Source: Klebsiella quasivariicola
GTDB lineage: Bacteria; Pseudomonadota; Gammaproteobacteria; Enterobacterales; Enterobacteriaceae
NCBI RefSeq assembly: GCF_002269255.1
Contig: NZ_CP022823.1
Span: 4,464,001 to 4,528,000, forward strand
DNA: 64,000 nt
Reading direction: 5' to 3'
The position numbers were made by a program, and so were the translations under genes. Position 1 is the stretch's first letter. Every line of letters begins with the position of its first letter. Below, in pieces: positions 28,314-37,325 of the stretch. The notes under the pieces are model-generated. The model was not told the DNA's origin. It saw nothing but the letters and a program-made list of their open reading frames with translations, and did not search any database.

Positions 28314-29747
28314 TTATTGCATCAGCAGGTAGATAGAGGTGTCGCCGCGCTGAATGTTCAGCGCCAGCACAGATGGTTTGGCATCGAAGATTTTCCGCAG
28401 ATCGGCGATGTTTTTCACCGCTTGCTGGTTCGCACCGACGATGACGTCGCCTTTCTTCAGACCAATCTGTGCCGCCGGGGTACCGGCTTTCACATTATTG
28501 ACCACCACGCCCTTATCCTGACCCTTATTGCTCATTTCCGCCCCTTCAATCCCGTTGAAGATGGTGCTGGAGTCAACCTGGGTCTGGTTGCTCTGCTGCA
28601 GTTCGACGGTAACGGTCACCGGTTTGCCGTCGCGCAGCAGGCCAAGCTCAACTTTGCTGCCGATAGGCATGGTGCCAACCTGGGCACGCAGCGCGGCGAA
28701 GCTGCTGATCGCTTTCCCGTTGAGGGAGGTGATCACATCGCCGGCTTTAATGCCCGCTTTCGCCGCTGCCGAACCTGGCATCACCTGGCTGACGAAGGCG
28801 CCGCGCTGGGCGTCGACTTTCATCGCTTTCGCCAGCTCAGAGTTCAGTTCGGTGCCCATAATGCCGAGCTCACCGCGCTTCACCTGGCCATATTTCACCA
28901 TCTGCTCGGTCAGGTTTTTCACCATGTTGCTTGGGATAGCAAAACCGATACCGATGTTGCCGCCGTCCGGCGCCAGGATAGCGGTATTGATACCGATCAG
29001 CTCGCCGTTGAGGTTCACCAGCGCGCCGCCGGAGTTCCCGCGGTTAATGGCCGCATCGGTCTGAATAAAGTTTTCGTAGTTTTCCACGTTCAGGCCGCTA
29101 CGGCCCAGCGCGGAGACAATCCCGGAGGTCACGGTTTCGCCCAGACCGAACGGGTTGCCGATAGCCACAGTATAATCACCGACGCGCAGCGCATCGGAGT
29201 CGGCAAGCTTAATCGCCGTCAGGTTTTTCGGATCCTGAATCTGAATCAGCGCGATATCAGAGCGCGGATCTTTGCCCACGACCTTGGCATCAAACTTACG
29301 GCCATCGCTCAGCTGAACCTTGATGGTGGTGGCATTGTCCACAACGTGGTTGTTGGTGACCACATACCCTTTGGCGGCATCAATAATGACGCCAGAGCCC
29401 AGGGCCATGAATTTCTGCTGCTGGCCGCCGTCAGGCTGACCGCCCTGTCCACCGCCCTGGCAAAACGGCGAACTCTGGAAAGGAGAACCATCCTGGCAGA
29501 ACGGCGAGTTATCGCCAAAGAACTGCTGGAAGTTACGCGGCATCCGTGGCGTATTCACGGTGGTGCTGCCTTCGACGTTAATGCTTACTACCGACGGCAT
29601 TACCTTCTCCAGCATTGGGGCCAGGCTTGGCATCTGCTGTGCATTAGTGGCCGAAGATGCCGTTTCTGCCGCGCTCGCAGAGAGCGGGGACAATGCCAGA
29701 CCTAAACTCAGAGCCAGTGCACTCATTGCTAACGTGGTTTTTTTCAT
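28314..29747 (-). CDS. degP: Periplasmic serine endoprotease/chaperone DegP
   Basis: HtrA-family protease and chaperone that degrades or shelters misfolded envelope proteins. It has 477 aa (E. coli 474). The signal peptide is residues 1-26 (cleavage after ASA). A trypsin-like domain has TNNHVVDN (His), SDIALIQI (Asp) and INRGNSGGALV (Ser). The Q-rich LA loop with two Cys (SPFCQDGSPFQSSPFCQGG) is longer than in E. coli. Two PDZ domains follow. The ATG at 29747 gives the classic MKKTTLAMSALALSLG signal; an upstream in-frame start at 29762 is less likely. A sigma-E promoter lies 50 bases upstream. Confidence 0.97.
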   Translation of the reverse strand: MKKTTLAMSALALSLGLALSPLSASAAETASSATNAQQMPSLAPMLEKVMPSVVSINVEGSTTVNTPRMPRNFQQFFGDNSPFCQDGSPFQSSPFCQGGGQGGQPDGGQQQKFMALGSGVIIDAAKGYVVTNNHVVDNATTIKVQLSDGRKFDAKVVGKDPRSDIALIQIQDPKNLTAIKLADSDALRVGDYTVAIGNPFGLGETVTSGIVSALGRSGLNVENYENFIQTDAAINRGNSGGALVNLNGELIGINTAILAPDGGNIGIGFAIPSNMVKNLTEQMVKYGQVKRGELGIMGTELNSELAKAMKVDAQRGAFVSQVMPGSAAAKAGIKAGDVITSLNGKAISSFAALRAQVGTMPIGSKVELGLLRDGKPVTVTVELQQSNQTQVDSSTIFNGIEGAEMSNKGQDKGVVVNNVKAGTPAAQIGLKKGDVIVGANQQAVKNIADLRKIFDAKPSVLALNIQRGDTSIYLLMQ

Positions 29748-29796
29748 CAGTTTCAATCTCAATATCAGATAACGAAAGTTGCTGTGTACGTGACTA

Positions 29797-29824
29797 TCAG
29801 AGTCATTTTATAGCGTTAAGTTCC
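29797..29824 (-). promoter_or_regulatory. Sigma-E promoter of degP
   Basis: On minus, GGAACTT (29818-29824), a 16-base spacer and TCTGA (29797-29801) match the sigma-E consensus and the layout of the E. coli degP promoter. It lies 50 bases upstream of the degP ATG. RseP, also in this window, is one of the proteases that activate sigma-E, so both halves of the stress circuit are here. Confidence 0.85.
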
Positions 29825-29881
29825 GGAATTAAGTCTCTGGAAAAAGTAAAAATTTATTGTCCATCTTTACAAAACTCAGAC

Positions 29882-31396
29882 CTATTCCACCGCCATCAGC
29901 CGCCGATATTCATCCCACGCATACAAATCCGTCATCCCGCTAATATAATCCTGAATCAGACGGCAGCGATAATAGTATTCCAGCACCGTAAATTCGGGCG
30001 CCGTGCGCGCCAGCTTATTTACCGCTTCAACATACGCCAGCCGATGGCGGGTCGAAAGTTTCTGATACAGTCGGGAGGCAATGGGTAAACGCCGTACCCG
30101 CTCCTGCGCCACTAATTCGCTGAAATCCTCCAGCGATAATTTCAGCAGCGGCTGATAGATATCCAGCAGGCCGCTAATCACCCGGTAGCCCTGCAATTCA
30201 AGCTGTTCAACATCCGGATGGCTAAAGACCTGTTTCATCGCCACATTTTTATAGAGTTCCAGCAGCTGGCTGCAATCGCTGTCGTCCTCGAGCAGCGCGT
30301 GATTAAAGTCTCCCGTGAAAATGGCCGGCAGATTATCAATAAATCGGCGCGCCGCGTAGGGCACCAGCTTATTCAGCGTATTCACCCGCAAATACATAAA
30401 AAACTGATCTTCCGCGCTCTGCTTCAGGGAATTGGCTCGCGATTTCTCCCAGGCGTTTTCTACTACCTGTGAGAATAACGATCCTTTTTCATGGCGACCC
30501 CAGGCGTCATAAAGATGCTGATAGAGCTGCTCTGCGCTAAAAATACGTTTTTCCACCGCGTCTTCAAGATCTGCGACGCAATATGAGATGTCATCCGCAG
30601 CTTCCATAATCCAGGTTAATGGGAATCGATTGTAAGGCGCCAGATCCAGTTCTTTACGCAGGCGCGCCACATACTCTTCTTCGGCCAAATAATAACCCGG
30701 CTTCTTCATTAAATAACTGTGGCTGGCAGGCGTCGCCTCGGACCACCACGCCGGACGAGTATATTTCAGAATACAGCCCACCTGCGCCCACGTTAGATTC
30801 ATCCTCATCAGCGTATGCACCAGGCGAATGCCCTGCGCGTTCCCCTCAAAGCAGCAAAGGTCCTGGCGCACTTTGCGCCGCAGCGTATTGAGCGCCGTTT
30901 CTCCGTCATGCAGCCGTAATGCCTGCACTTCGCAACGATCGTCGGTCAGCGGTTGTCCAAGCGCATCGCCAGGGGCCAGCCGCTGGCGGAACCAGTCGTT
31001 AATCGCCGCCTCGCCAAAATGGCCAAACGGCGGATTGCCGATATCGTGCATCAGGCAGGCCATCTCCACCACGCTCTCGAATGGCCCGGTCAGTTCTTCC
31101 AGACCATACTCTTCCAGCAGCTTCTGCTCTTTCAGCCGGCTCAGCACCTCTTTGGCGATATAGCGGCCCACCTGCTGCACCTCCAGCGAGTGGGTCAGGC
31201 GGGTGCGCACCGCCGCGTTTCGTTCCAGCGGGAAGACCTGGGTTTTTTGCTGCAGGCGGCGAATTGCCGGTGAGTTGACGATCCGTCCCCGATCGCTTTC
31301 GAAGATCCGCAGGATGTCACGCTCCGTCTCCACCCGTGGCGGTGAACGGAAGCGTCGACGCCAGTTTATCTTGTTGCGAAAATCAATCTTTGCCAT
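29882..31396 (-). CDS. dgt: Deoxyguanosinetriphosphate triphosphohydrolase
   Basis: HD-domain enzyme cleaving dGTP to deoxyguanosine and tripolyphosphate, modulating dNTP pools. It has 504 aa (E. coli 505). N-terminal SPAIRRLQQKTQVFPL(E)RNAAVRTRLTHSLEV (near 42-72) holds the first HD-site His. CLMHDIGNPPFGHFGE (near 114-129) is the HD pair. WIMEAADDISYCVADLEDAV near 262-282 supplies a further metal ligand. It is divergent from mtnN across an 83-base gap. Confidence 0.97.
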   Translation of the reverse strand: MAKIDFRNKINWRRRFRSPPRVETERDILRIFESDRGRIVNSPAIRRLQQKTQVFPLERNAAVRTRLTHSLEVQQVGRYIAKEVLSRLKEQKLLEEYGLEELTGPFESVVEMACLMHDIGNPPFGHFGEAAINDWFRQRLAPGDALGQPLTDDRCEVQALRLHDGETALNTLRRKVRQDLCCFEGNAQGIRLVHTLMRMNLTWAQVGCILKYTRPAWWSEATPASHSYLMKKPGYYLAEEEYVARLRKELDLAPYNRFPLTWIMEAADDISYCVADLEDAVEKRIFSAEQLYQHLYDAWGRHEKGSLFSQVVENAWEKSRANSLKQSAEDQFFMYLRVNTLNKLVPYAARRFIDNLPAIFTGDFNHALLEDDSDCSQLLELYKNVAMKQVFSHPDVEQLELQGYRVISGLLDIYQPLLKLSLEDFSELVAQERVRRLPIASRLYQKLSTRHRLAYVEAVNKLARTAPEFTVLEYYYRCRLIQDYISGMTDLYAWDEYRRLMAVE

Positions 31397-31479
31397 AGCC
31401 TCTCCCGCGCGAGCAATACGCTTCCCCTTAAGCGCATGATAGACTATGCAACTAAACCTGACACATCGCGAGTAAATCT

Positions 31480-32178
31480 ATGAAAATTGGCATTATTGGC
31501 GCTATGGAAGAGGAAGTTACCCTTCTGCGCGACAAAATCGAAAACTGCCAGACTATCACCATTGGCGGGAGCGAAATCTACACCGGCCAACTTCACGGCG
31601 TTGACGTCGCTCTGCTGAAGTCTGGTATCGGGAAAGTGGCGGCGGCCATGGGCGCGACCCTGCTGCTGGAGCGTTGCCAGCCAGACGTGATCATTAATAC
31701 TGGTTCTGCCGGCGGCCTCGCGCCGACGCTGAAGGTTGGCGATATCGTCGTCTCCGACGAAGCGCGCTACCACGACGCCGACGTCACCGCCTTCGGTTAT
31801 GAGTACGGCCAGTTGCCGGGCTGCCCGGCGGGCTTCAAAGCGGACGAAAAACTGGTGGCCGCTGCAGAGAGCTGCATTAACGCGTTAGATCTCAACGCCG
31901 TTCGCGGCCTGATCGTCAGCGGCGATGCCTTCATTAACGGTTCCGTTGGTCTGGCGAAGATCCGCCATAATTTCCCGCAGGCGATCGCCGTGGAAATGGA
32001 AGCGACCGCCATCGCCCACGTCTGCCATAACTTTAAGGTTCCCTTCGTGGTGGTTCGCGCCATCTCCGACGTGGCCGACCAGCAGTCCCACCTCAGCTTT
32101 GAGGAGTTCCTTGCGGTCGCCGCCAGACAGTCCACCCTGATGGTGGAGAATCTGGTACAGAACCTGGCACGTGGCTAA
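31480..32178 (+). CDS. mtnN: 5'-methylthioadenosine/S-adenosylhomocysteine nucleosidase
   Basis: Hydrolyses MTA, SAH and 5'-deoxyadenosine to adenine plus the thioribose or related sugar, clearing SAM by-products and feeding autoinducer-2 synthesis. It has 232 aa, as in E. coli. IGIIGAMEEEV at the start holds the catalytic Glu near 12. INTGSAGGL near 72-80, and VEMEATAIAHV (Glu near 174) with RAISDVADQ (Asp near 197) form the purine and ribose sites. It overlaps btuF by 8 bases. Confidence 0.97.
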   Translation: MKIGIIGAMEEEVTLLRDKIENCQTITIGGSEIYTGQLHGVDVALLKSGIGKVAAAMGATLLLERCQPDVIINTGSAGGLAPTLKVGDIVVSDEARYHDADVTAFGYEYGQLPGCPAGFKADEKLVAAAESCINALDLNAVRGLIVSGDAFINGSVGLAKIRHNFPQAIAVEMEATAIAHVCHNFKVPFVVVRAISDVADQQSHLSFEEFLAVAARQSTLMVENLVQNLARG

Positions 32179-32971
32179 GTCGTTATCCTTCGCGCTTGCC
32201 GCGCTGCTGTTACTCGCCCCGGCGTGGCTGCTGGCCGCGCCGCGGGTGATTACCCTCTCCCCTGCCAATACCGAACTGGCCTTTGCTGCCGGGATCACGC
32301 CGATCGGCGTCAGCAGCTATTCCGATTATCCTCCGCAGGCCAAAACCATCGAACAGGTTGCCAGCTGGCAGGGAATGAATCTGGAGCGCATCGTGGCGCT
32401 CAAGCCAGACGTGGTGCTGGCCTGGCGCGGGGGCAATGCCGAACGCCAGGTTAACCAGCTGCAGTCGCTGGGTATTCACGTCCTGTGGGTGCAGACCTCA
32501 ACGATCGAAGAGATTATTGCCACCCTGCGTCAGCTGGCGCAGTGGAGCCCGCAGCCGGAAAAAGCGCAACAGGCGGCGCAGACAATGCAGCAGGAATACG
32601 ATGCGCTGAAAGTGCGCTATGCCAACGCGCCGAAGAAACGCGTCTTCCTGCAGTTCGGCTCTACGCCGCTGTTCACCAGCGGCCCCGGCTCGATTCAGGA
32701 TCAGGTGCTGAGACTGTGCGGCGGCGAAAATATCTTCGCCACCAGCCGTGTTCCCTGGCCGCAGGTGAGTCGCGAGCAGGTACTGGCTCGCCAGCCGCAG
32801 GCGATTGTAGTGACCGGCGACGCCAGCCGCGCTGCCGATGCCCAGCGCTTTTGGCAACATCAGCTCACCATTTCGTTGATTGCGTTACACAGTGACTGGT
32901 TTGAACGCGCAGGCCCACGTATTATCCTCGCTGCCAAACAACTTTGTACGGCGCTCGACCAGGTAAAATAA
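32171..32971 (+). CDS. btuF: Vitamin B12-binding periplasmic protein BtuF
   Basis: Class III binding protein that delivers cobalamin to the BtuCD ABC transporter. It has 266 aa. The signal peptide is residues 1-22 (LLAAPRV). SPANTELAFAAG and SYSDYPPQA lie in the N-lobe, a helical backbone joins the lobes, and WPQVSREQVLARQPQAIVV lies in the C-lobe. The start is GTG at 32171, inside the end of mtnN, so translation is probably coupled. yadS follows by 35 bases. Confidence 0.95.
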   Translation: MAKSLSFALAALLLLAPAWLLAAPRVITLSPANTELAFAAGITPIGVSSYSDYPPQAKTIEQVASWQGMNLERIVALKPDVVLAWRGGNAERQVNQLQSLGIHVLWVQTSTIEEIIATLRQLAQWSPQPEKAQQAAQTMQQEYDALKVRYANAPKKRVFLQFGSTPLFTSGPGSIQDQVLRLCGGENIFATSRVPWPQVSREQVLARQPQAIVVTGDASRAADAQRFWQHQLTISLIALHSDWFERAGPRIILAAKQLCTALDQVK

Positions 32972-33006
32972 CCTCCGGTAACCCGGATGCTCAGTGGGAA
33001 TCAACG

Positions 33007-33633
33007 ATGCTTGTCTATTGGCTGGATATAATTGGTACGGCCGTTTTCGCGATCTCCGGCGTTCTGCTGGCCGGAAAATTACGCATGGACCCGTTCGGCG
33101 TGCTGGTATTAGGTGTGGTGACGGCAGTGGGCGGCGGGACCATTCGCGACATGGCGCTGGCGAATGGCCCGGTGTTCTGGGTCAAAGATCCCACCGATCT
33201 GGTGGTGGCGATGGTCACCAGCATGCTGACCATCCTGCTGGTCCGCCAGCCGCGCCGGCTGCCAAAATGGATACTGCCGGTTCTTGACGCTGTCGGTCTG
33301 GCGGTGTTTGTCGGTATCGGCGTGAATAAAGCCTTTCTCGCCGGCAGCGGCCCGCTGGTGGCCGTGTGCATGGGCGTGGTAACCGGCGTGGGCGGCGGCA
33401 TTATTCGCGACGTACTGGCGCGCGAAATACCCATGATCCTGCGTACCGAGATCTACGCTACCGCCTGTATTGTCGGCGGTATTGTCCACGCTACGGCGCA
33501 CGACACCTTTCACCTGCCGCTGGAGAATTCGGCAATGATGGGGATGGTGGTCACCCTGGCGATCCGTCTGGCGGCTATCCGCTGGCATCTGAAGCTGCCG
33601 ACGTTTGCGCTGGACGATAACGGACGCTCATAA
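33007..33633 (+). CDS. yadS: TRIC-family membrane protein YadS
   Basis: Conserved inner-membrane protein of the UPF0126/TRIC cation-channel family. It has 208 aa from the ATG at 33007. Seven hydrophobic segments form two repeats of three helices plus one. Each repeat carries the family glycine motif, visible as GVVTAVGGGTIRDMAL and GVVTGVGGGIIRDVLARE. Members are thought to conduct monovalent cations; the physiological role in enterobacteria is unclear. The frame is open upstream to 32944, overlapping btuF, but family members begin MLVYWLDI. Confidence 0.92.
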   Translation: MLVYWLDIIGTAVFAISGVLLAGKLRMDPFGVLVLGVVTAVGGGTIRDMALANGPVFWVKDPTDLVVAMVTSMLTILLVRQPRRLPKWILPVLDAVGLAVFVGIGVNKAFLAGSGPLVAVCMGVVTGVGGGIIRDVLAREIPMILRTEIYATACIVGGIVHATAHDTFHLPLENSAMMGMVVTLAIRLAAIRWHLKLPTFALDDNGRS

Positions 33634-33637
33634 AAGC

Positions 33638-33666
33638 AAAACGGTAACCTTAAGGTTACCGTTTTT
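33638..33666. terminator. Bidirectional terminator between yadS and erpA
   Basis: Perfect 14-bp inverted repeat (33638-33651 with 33652-33665) centred on CCTTAAGG, with an A run on the left and a T run on the right. It can terminate yadS on plus and, read on minus, erpA, whose stop lies 36 bases away. Confidence 0.8.
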
Positions 33667-33701
33667 AGGGTTTGCTCCCTCCCGCTGGGGAAGAGTTCGC
33701 T

Positions 33702-34046
33702 TTAAACGCTGAACGAGGAGCCGCAGCCGCAGGTGCTTTTCGCGTTCGGGTTGGTCACGATAAAGCGCGAACCTTCCAGCCCTTCGGTATAGTCGACAGA
33801 GCCGCCGACCAGATACTGCAGGCTCATCGGGTCAACCACCAGGCCGACGCCCTGTTTCTCGATGGTCATATCCCCTTCGTTCACCTGATCGTCAAAGGTG
33901 AAGCCATACTGGAAACCGCTGCAACCACCGCCGGTGATGTACACGCGTAGTTTCAGGTTCGGATTATCTTCATCCGCAATCAGGTGTTTTACTTTGTTGG
34001 CTGCGGCTTCGGTAAACTCCAGCGGCAACGCTACGTCATCACTCAT
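33702..34046 (-). CDS. erpA: Iron-sulfur cluster insertion protein ErpA
   Basis: A-type Fe-S carrier delivering [4Fe-4S] clusters to essential apoproteins such as IspG/IspH. It has 114 aa. The three cluster-binding cysteines are seen in ITGGGCSGFQYGF (near 42) and in the C-terminal TCGCGSSFSV (near 106 and 108). It sits between yadS and clcA and is transcribed alone from a short spacer containing a 7-bp inverted repeat (34072-34078/34084-34090). Confidence 0.97.
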   Translation of the reverse strand: MSDDVALPLEFTEAAANKVKHLIADEDNPNLKLRVYITGGGCSGFQYGFTFDDQVNEGDMTIEKQGVGLVVDPMSLQYLVGGSVDYTEGLEGSRFIVTNPNAKSTCGCGSSFSV

Positions 34047-34127
34047 TTTTTGCTCCCATTGATACTTCCGGCCGGTTAAAGAATAACCGGACCTTTTGAG
34101 CCATTATCTAATACCCTGGTAAATCGT

Positions 34128-35546
34128 TCAAGTATTCTCCCGGGGTGCTTGCTGCGCTTTTGCCGCCTGCTCGGCCTCCTGCTTCGCCAGAGTCCGTTGC
34201 AGAATGGTCGAATACAAAGGATTACCGCCGAGGAATTGCGCCAGTAGTGTTGCGCCAAGGCAGGTAATAATCATTGGCAAAATGAGCTGATAGTTATCGG
34301 TCATCTCCAGCACCAGCACGATCCCGGTCAGCGGCGCACGCACCGAGGCGGCGAGCAGCGCCCCCATCCCGGCAATGGCGAAAGTGCCGGCATCCAGATG
34401 ATAGGCGGGGAACAGCGGAATCGCCGCCATGCCGAACGCCGTGCCCAGCAGCGTGCCGAGCGCCAGCATCGGCGCGAAAATGCCGCCCGGCGCACCGGAA
34501 GAGAAGCAGATTAGCGTGGTCACCACGCGGGCAATAAAGATAAACAGCAGCAGGCCGACGGAGAAGTTACCGGCAGCGGCGATAGGGATCAGGTTAAAGC
34601 CGCCGCCCACCGCGGAGGGCTGCATCAGCCCCAGCAGACCGCAGAGCCCGCCGATTAATCCGCCCATCAACACCCATTTTTTGATGTTGCCACCGTGGAG
34701 GCGCTGAAACAGGTCCTGGGTGCGCAGCACCAGAAAATTAAACAGTGGACCAAAGCAGCCAAACAGCATGCCCAGCACCAGATACAGCCACAGGGTGTTC
34801 ACCGGGGCGTTGCTCAGCTTGCCCACCTCAATGATCGCCGCTTCGCCGTTGAAAATACGAAACACAATGCTCGACATGATCACGCCGGTAAACACCGCTT
34901 TAATAGAGATCAGGTTGTAGCGGAACTGCGGGCGCATCTCTTCGATGATAAACAGAATCCCGGCCAGCGGCGCGTTAAAGGCCGCCGAAAGCCCCGACGC
35001 CGCACCGGTCGCCAGCAGCGTGTGCCGCGCCTCCGGGCTGCGCATGCGGAAAACGTCCAGCACCATGCGCCCAATGTTGCCGCCAAGCTGCACCATTGGC
35101 CCTTCGCGACCCAGCACCATCCCGGCGCCGAGCGTCCCCATGCCGCCGATGAACTTCACCGGCAGCACGCGCCACCAGCGCACCGGACGCAGCTCCTCCA
35201 GCGCCCCTTCGATCTCCGGGATACCCGACCCGCCAGCCTCTGGCGCGAAGCGGCGCACGAGGAAATAGCCAACCATCGCCAGCAGCGCCGACAAGATAAA
35301 CGCCAGCGGCCAGACCAGATACCAGTGATCCGCGACCTGCGCCAGCGCACCAATCCGCTGGTTCTGCACCCAGTTCACGCTCTTTTCAAAAGCGACGCCC
35401 ACCAGCCCCGCCAGTGTGCCGACCACCGCCGCCATAAACAGGACTGCCAGCGGCGTTTTATCGCGCTGAATCAAACGGCGCACCGCATCGCCGCGACGCA
35501 CCCGCACGAACTGATGTGCTTCAAAAGAGGGAGTTTCTGCTTTCAT
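34128..35546 (-). CDS. clcA: H+/Cl- exchange transporter ClcA
   Basis: Inner-membrane CLC antiporter (2 Cl- for 1 H+) supporting extreme acid resistance. It has 472 aa from the ATG at 35546. The selectivity-filter motifs are GSGIPEIEG (near 107), GREGPMVQLGGN with the gating Glu148 equivalent, and GAPGGIFAPMLALG (near 354). The conserved Tyr lies in DNYQLILP near 445. The frame is open 31 codons further upstream (to 35639), but these residues do not match the family. It is divergent from hemL; LdcC and ClcA are both acid-resistance proteins. Confidence 0.95.
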   Translation of the reverse strand: MKAETPSFEAHQFVRVRRGDAVRRLIQRDKTPLAVLFMAAVVGTLAGLVGVAFEKSVNWVQNQRIGALAQVADHWYLVWPLAFILSALLAMVGYFLVRRFAPEAGGSGIPEIEGALEELRPVRWWRVLPVKFIGGMGTLGAGMVLGREGPMVQLGGNIGRMVLDVFRMRSPEARHTLLATGAASGLSAAFNAPLAGILFIIEEMRPQFRYNLISIKAVFTGVIMSSIVFRIFNGEAAIIEVGKLSNAPVNTLWLYLVLGMLFGCFGPLFNFLVLRTQDLFQRLHGGNIKKWVLMGGLIGGLCGLLGLMQPSAVGGGFNLIPIAAAGNFSVGLLLFIFIARVVTTLICFSSGAPGGIFAPMLALGTLLGTAFGMAAIPLFPAYHLDAGTFAIAGMGALLAASVRAPLTGIVLVLEMTDNYQLILPMIITCLGATLLAQFLGGNPLYSTILQRTLAKQEAEQAAKAQQAPRENT

Positions 35547-35726
35547 GCCATTATCAATTATTGGTAATACAAATGAGGAGAGAGGCATTTTAGCCGTCCC
35601 GGCGCACTGCGTCGTCAAAAAAATGCCCTTGCGGCACATTGTTTCAATTGGGCAAAACTTTCATAACCATCCTGGAATAACTTAGAATAGCCGATAAAAC
35701 ATTTTTCACGAACCAGGACCCTGGCC

Positions 35727-37007
35727 ATGAGCAAATCTGAAAATCTGTACCACGCTGCGCGCGAACTGATCCCCGGCGGCGTCAACTCGCCGGTCCGCGC
35801 CTTCACCGGCGTCGGCGGCACACCGCTGTTTATCGAACGCGCGGATGGCGCCTACCTCTATGACGTCGACGGTAAAGCCTATATCGATTATGTCGGCTCC
35901 TGGGGTCCGATGGTGCTGGGCCACAACCACCCGGCGATCCGCAATGCGGTGATCGAAGCGGCCTCCCGCGGCCTGAGCTTTGGCGCGCCGACTGAAATGG
36001 AAGTGAAAATGGCGGCCCTGGTGACCGAGCTGGTGCCGACCATGGATATGGTGCGGATGGTAAACTCCGGTACCGAAGCGACCATGAGCGCCATTCGTCT
36101 GGCGCGCGGCTTCACCGGCCGCGACAAAATCATTAAGTTCGAAGGTTGCTACCACGGCCATGCCGACTGCCTGCTGGTGAAAGCCGGGTCCGGCGCGCTG
36201 ACCCTCGGCCAGCCGAACTCACCGGGCGTACCGGCCGATTTCGCCAAACATACCCTGACCTGCACCTATAACGACCTCGCCTCAGTGCGGGCGGCGTTCG
36301 AGCAATATCCGCAAGATATCGCCTGCATCATCGTCGAACCAGTGGCCGGAAATATGAACTGCATTCCGCCGCAGCCGGAGTTCCTGCCGGGCCTGCGCGC
36401 GCTGTGCGATGAGTTCGGCGCCCTGCTGATCATCGACGAAGTGATGACCGGCTTCCGCGTGGCGCTGGCGGGCGCCCAGGCTTATTACGGCGTGGAGCCG
36501 GATCTGACCTGTCTCGGGAAAATCATCGGCGGTGGGATGCCGGTAGGCGCCTTCGGCGGCCGCCGTGAGGTCATGGACGCCCTGGCGCCCACTGGCCCGG
36601 TCTACCAGGCGGGCACCCTCTCCGGCAACCCGATCGCCATGGCGGCGGGCTTCGCCTGCCTGAACGAAGTGGCGCAGCCGGGGGTTCATGAAACCCTGAC
36701 CGAACTGACTAATCAGCTGGCGCAAGGCCTGCTGGACGCGGCGCGTGACGCCGGGATCCCGCTGGTGGTTAATAACGTCGGCGGCATGTTCGGCATCTTC
36801 TTTACCGATGCCGAAACCGTCACCTGCTATCAGGACGTGGTGAAATGCGATGTCGAACGCTTCAAGCGTTTCTTCCACCTGATGCTGGAGGAGGGCGTGT
36901 ACCTGGCGCCGTCTGCGTTTGAGGCCGGCTTTATGTCCGTGGCCCACAGTGAACAAGATATCGACAACACCATCGACGCCGCGCGTCGGGTATTTGCCAA
37001 ACTGTAA
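35727..37007 (+). CDS. hemL: Glutamate-1-semialdehyde 2,1-aminomutase
   Basis: PLP enzyme converting glutamate-1-semialdehyde to 5-aminolevulinate, the first committed haem precursor. It has 426 aa, the usual length. YIDYVGSWGPMVLGHNHP near 50, MVNSGTEATMSAIRLAR near 115-131 and LIIDEVMTGFRV near 240 lead to the PLP-lysine in LGKIIGGGMPVGAFGG near residue 265. It is the last gene before a REP cluster that an IS110-family element has entered; its own coding region is untouched. Confidence 0.98.
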   Translation: MSKSENLYHAARELIPGGVNSPVRAFTGVGGTPLFIERADGAYLYDVDGKAYIDYVGSWGPMVLGHNHPAIRNAVIEAASRGLSFGAPTEMEVKMAALVTELVPTMDMVRMVNSGTEATMSAIRLARGFTGRDKIIKFEGCYHGHADCLLVKAGSGALTLGQPNSPGVPADFAKHTLTCTYNDLASVRAAFEQYPQDIACIIVEPVAGNMNCIPPQPEFLPGLRALCDEFGALLIIDEVMTGFRVALAGAQAYYGVEPDLTCLGKIIGGGMPVGAFGGRREVMDALAPTGPVYQAGTLSGNPIAMAAGFACLNEVAQPGVHETLTELTNQLAQGLLDAARDAGIPLVVNNVGGMFGIFFTDAETVTCYQDVVKCDVERFKRFFHLMLEEGVYLAPSAFEAGFMSVAHSEQDIDNTIDAARRVFAKL

Positions 37008-37039
37008 GGTGCCTGAATGCCTGGTGGCGCAGGGATTTT

Positions 37040-37068
37040 CCCGGAGGCGGCGCGCTGCGCCTTATCCG
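37040..37068 (+). repeat. Left part of an IS-interrupted REP palindrome
   Basis: CCCGGAGGCGGCGCGCTGCG followed by CCTTATCCG has the form of an enterobacterial REP unit, but it lacks its expected GGGCTAC end. The missing end is found on the far side of the IS, at 38451 (CGGGCTACC). Removing the element restores a REP ending CTTATCCGGGCTACC. It follows hemL by about 33 bases. Confidence 0.75.
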
Positions 37069-37071
37069 TAT

Positions 37072-37084
37072 ATGGACACCTCCC
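37072..37084. repeat. IS inverted repeat, transposase-distal end
   Basis: ATGGACACCTCCC, the exact inverse of GGGAGGTGTCCAT at 38433-38445. A third, same-orientation copy of 12 bases (38370-38381) overlaps the transposase ribosome binding site. Confidence 0.9.
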
Positions 37085-37262
37085 GTTATGCAAGTCATCT
37101 CTGCATTTTGTGTAACGGGGTAAGGTGCGTTCGTATATCCGGCCTCTCTTACGATACCGTCGTATCCGGGCCATGATGTTATCTGCGCATCTGTTTCCAT
37201 TCGGGCTAGCGGCTTTGTTTTCCAGGGAGCCTTCGGATAAGTCGGAATGACAGATGCCGGTC
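37085..37262 (-). ncRNA. Candidate bridge RNA (seekRNA) of the IS110-family element
   Basis: The non-coding end downstream of the transposase contains a stem (37187-37194 with 37250-37257, 8 bp, extended by 37195-37198/37244-37247). It opens into a symmetrical 12+12-base internal loop and closes with a small hairpin (37211-37214 with 37228-37231). One loop side reads CTTATCCG on minus (37241 to 37234), identical to the left half of the interrupted REP. The other side reads TCGGGCTA on plus (37201-37208), sharing CGGGCTA with the right half. A second structured segment (37131-37180) contains CGTATAT, identical to the element end at 37067-37073. The minus strand is assumed from the transposase direction. 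Ends are approximate. Family knowledge: IS110/IS1111 elements use such RNAs. Confidence 0.6.
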
Positions 37263-37325
37263 TTACCTGTTACTCATCACACTTTGCTGACTGCACTCTC
37301 ACGGCAGGTTATTGCTCTTTTACTG

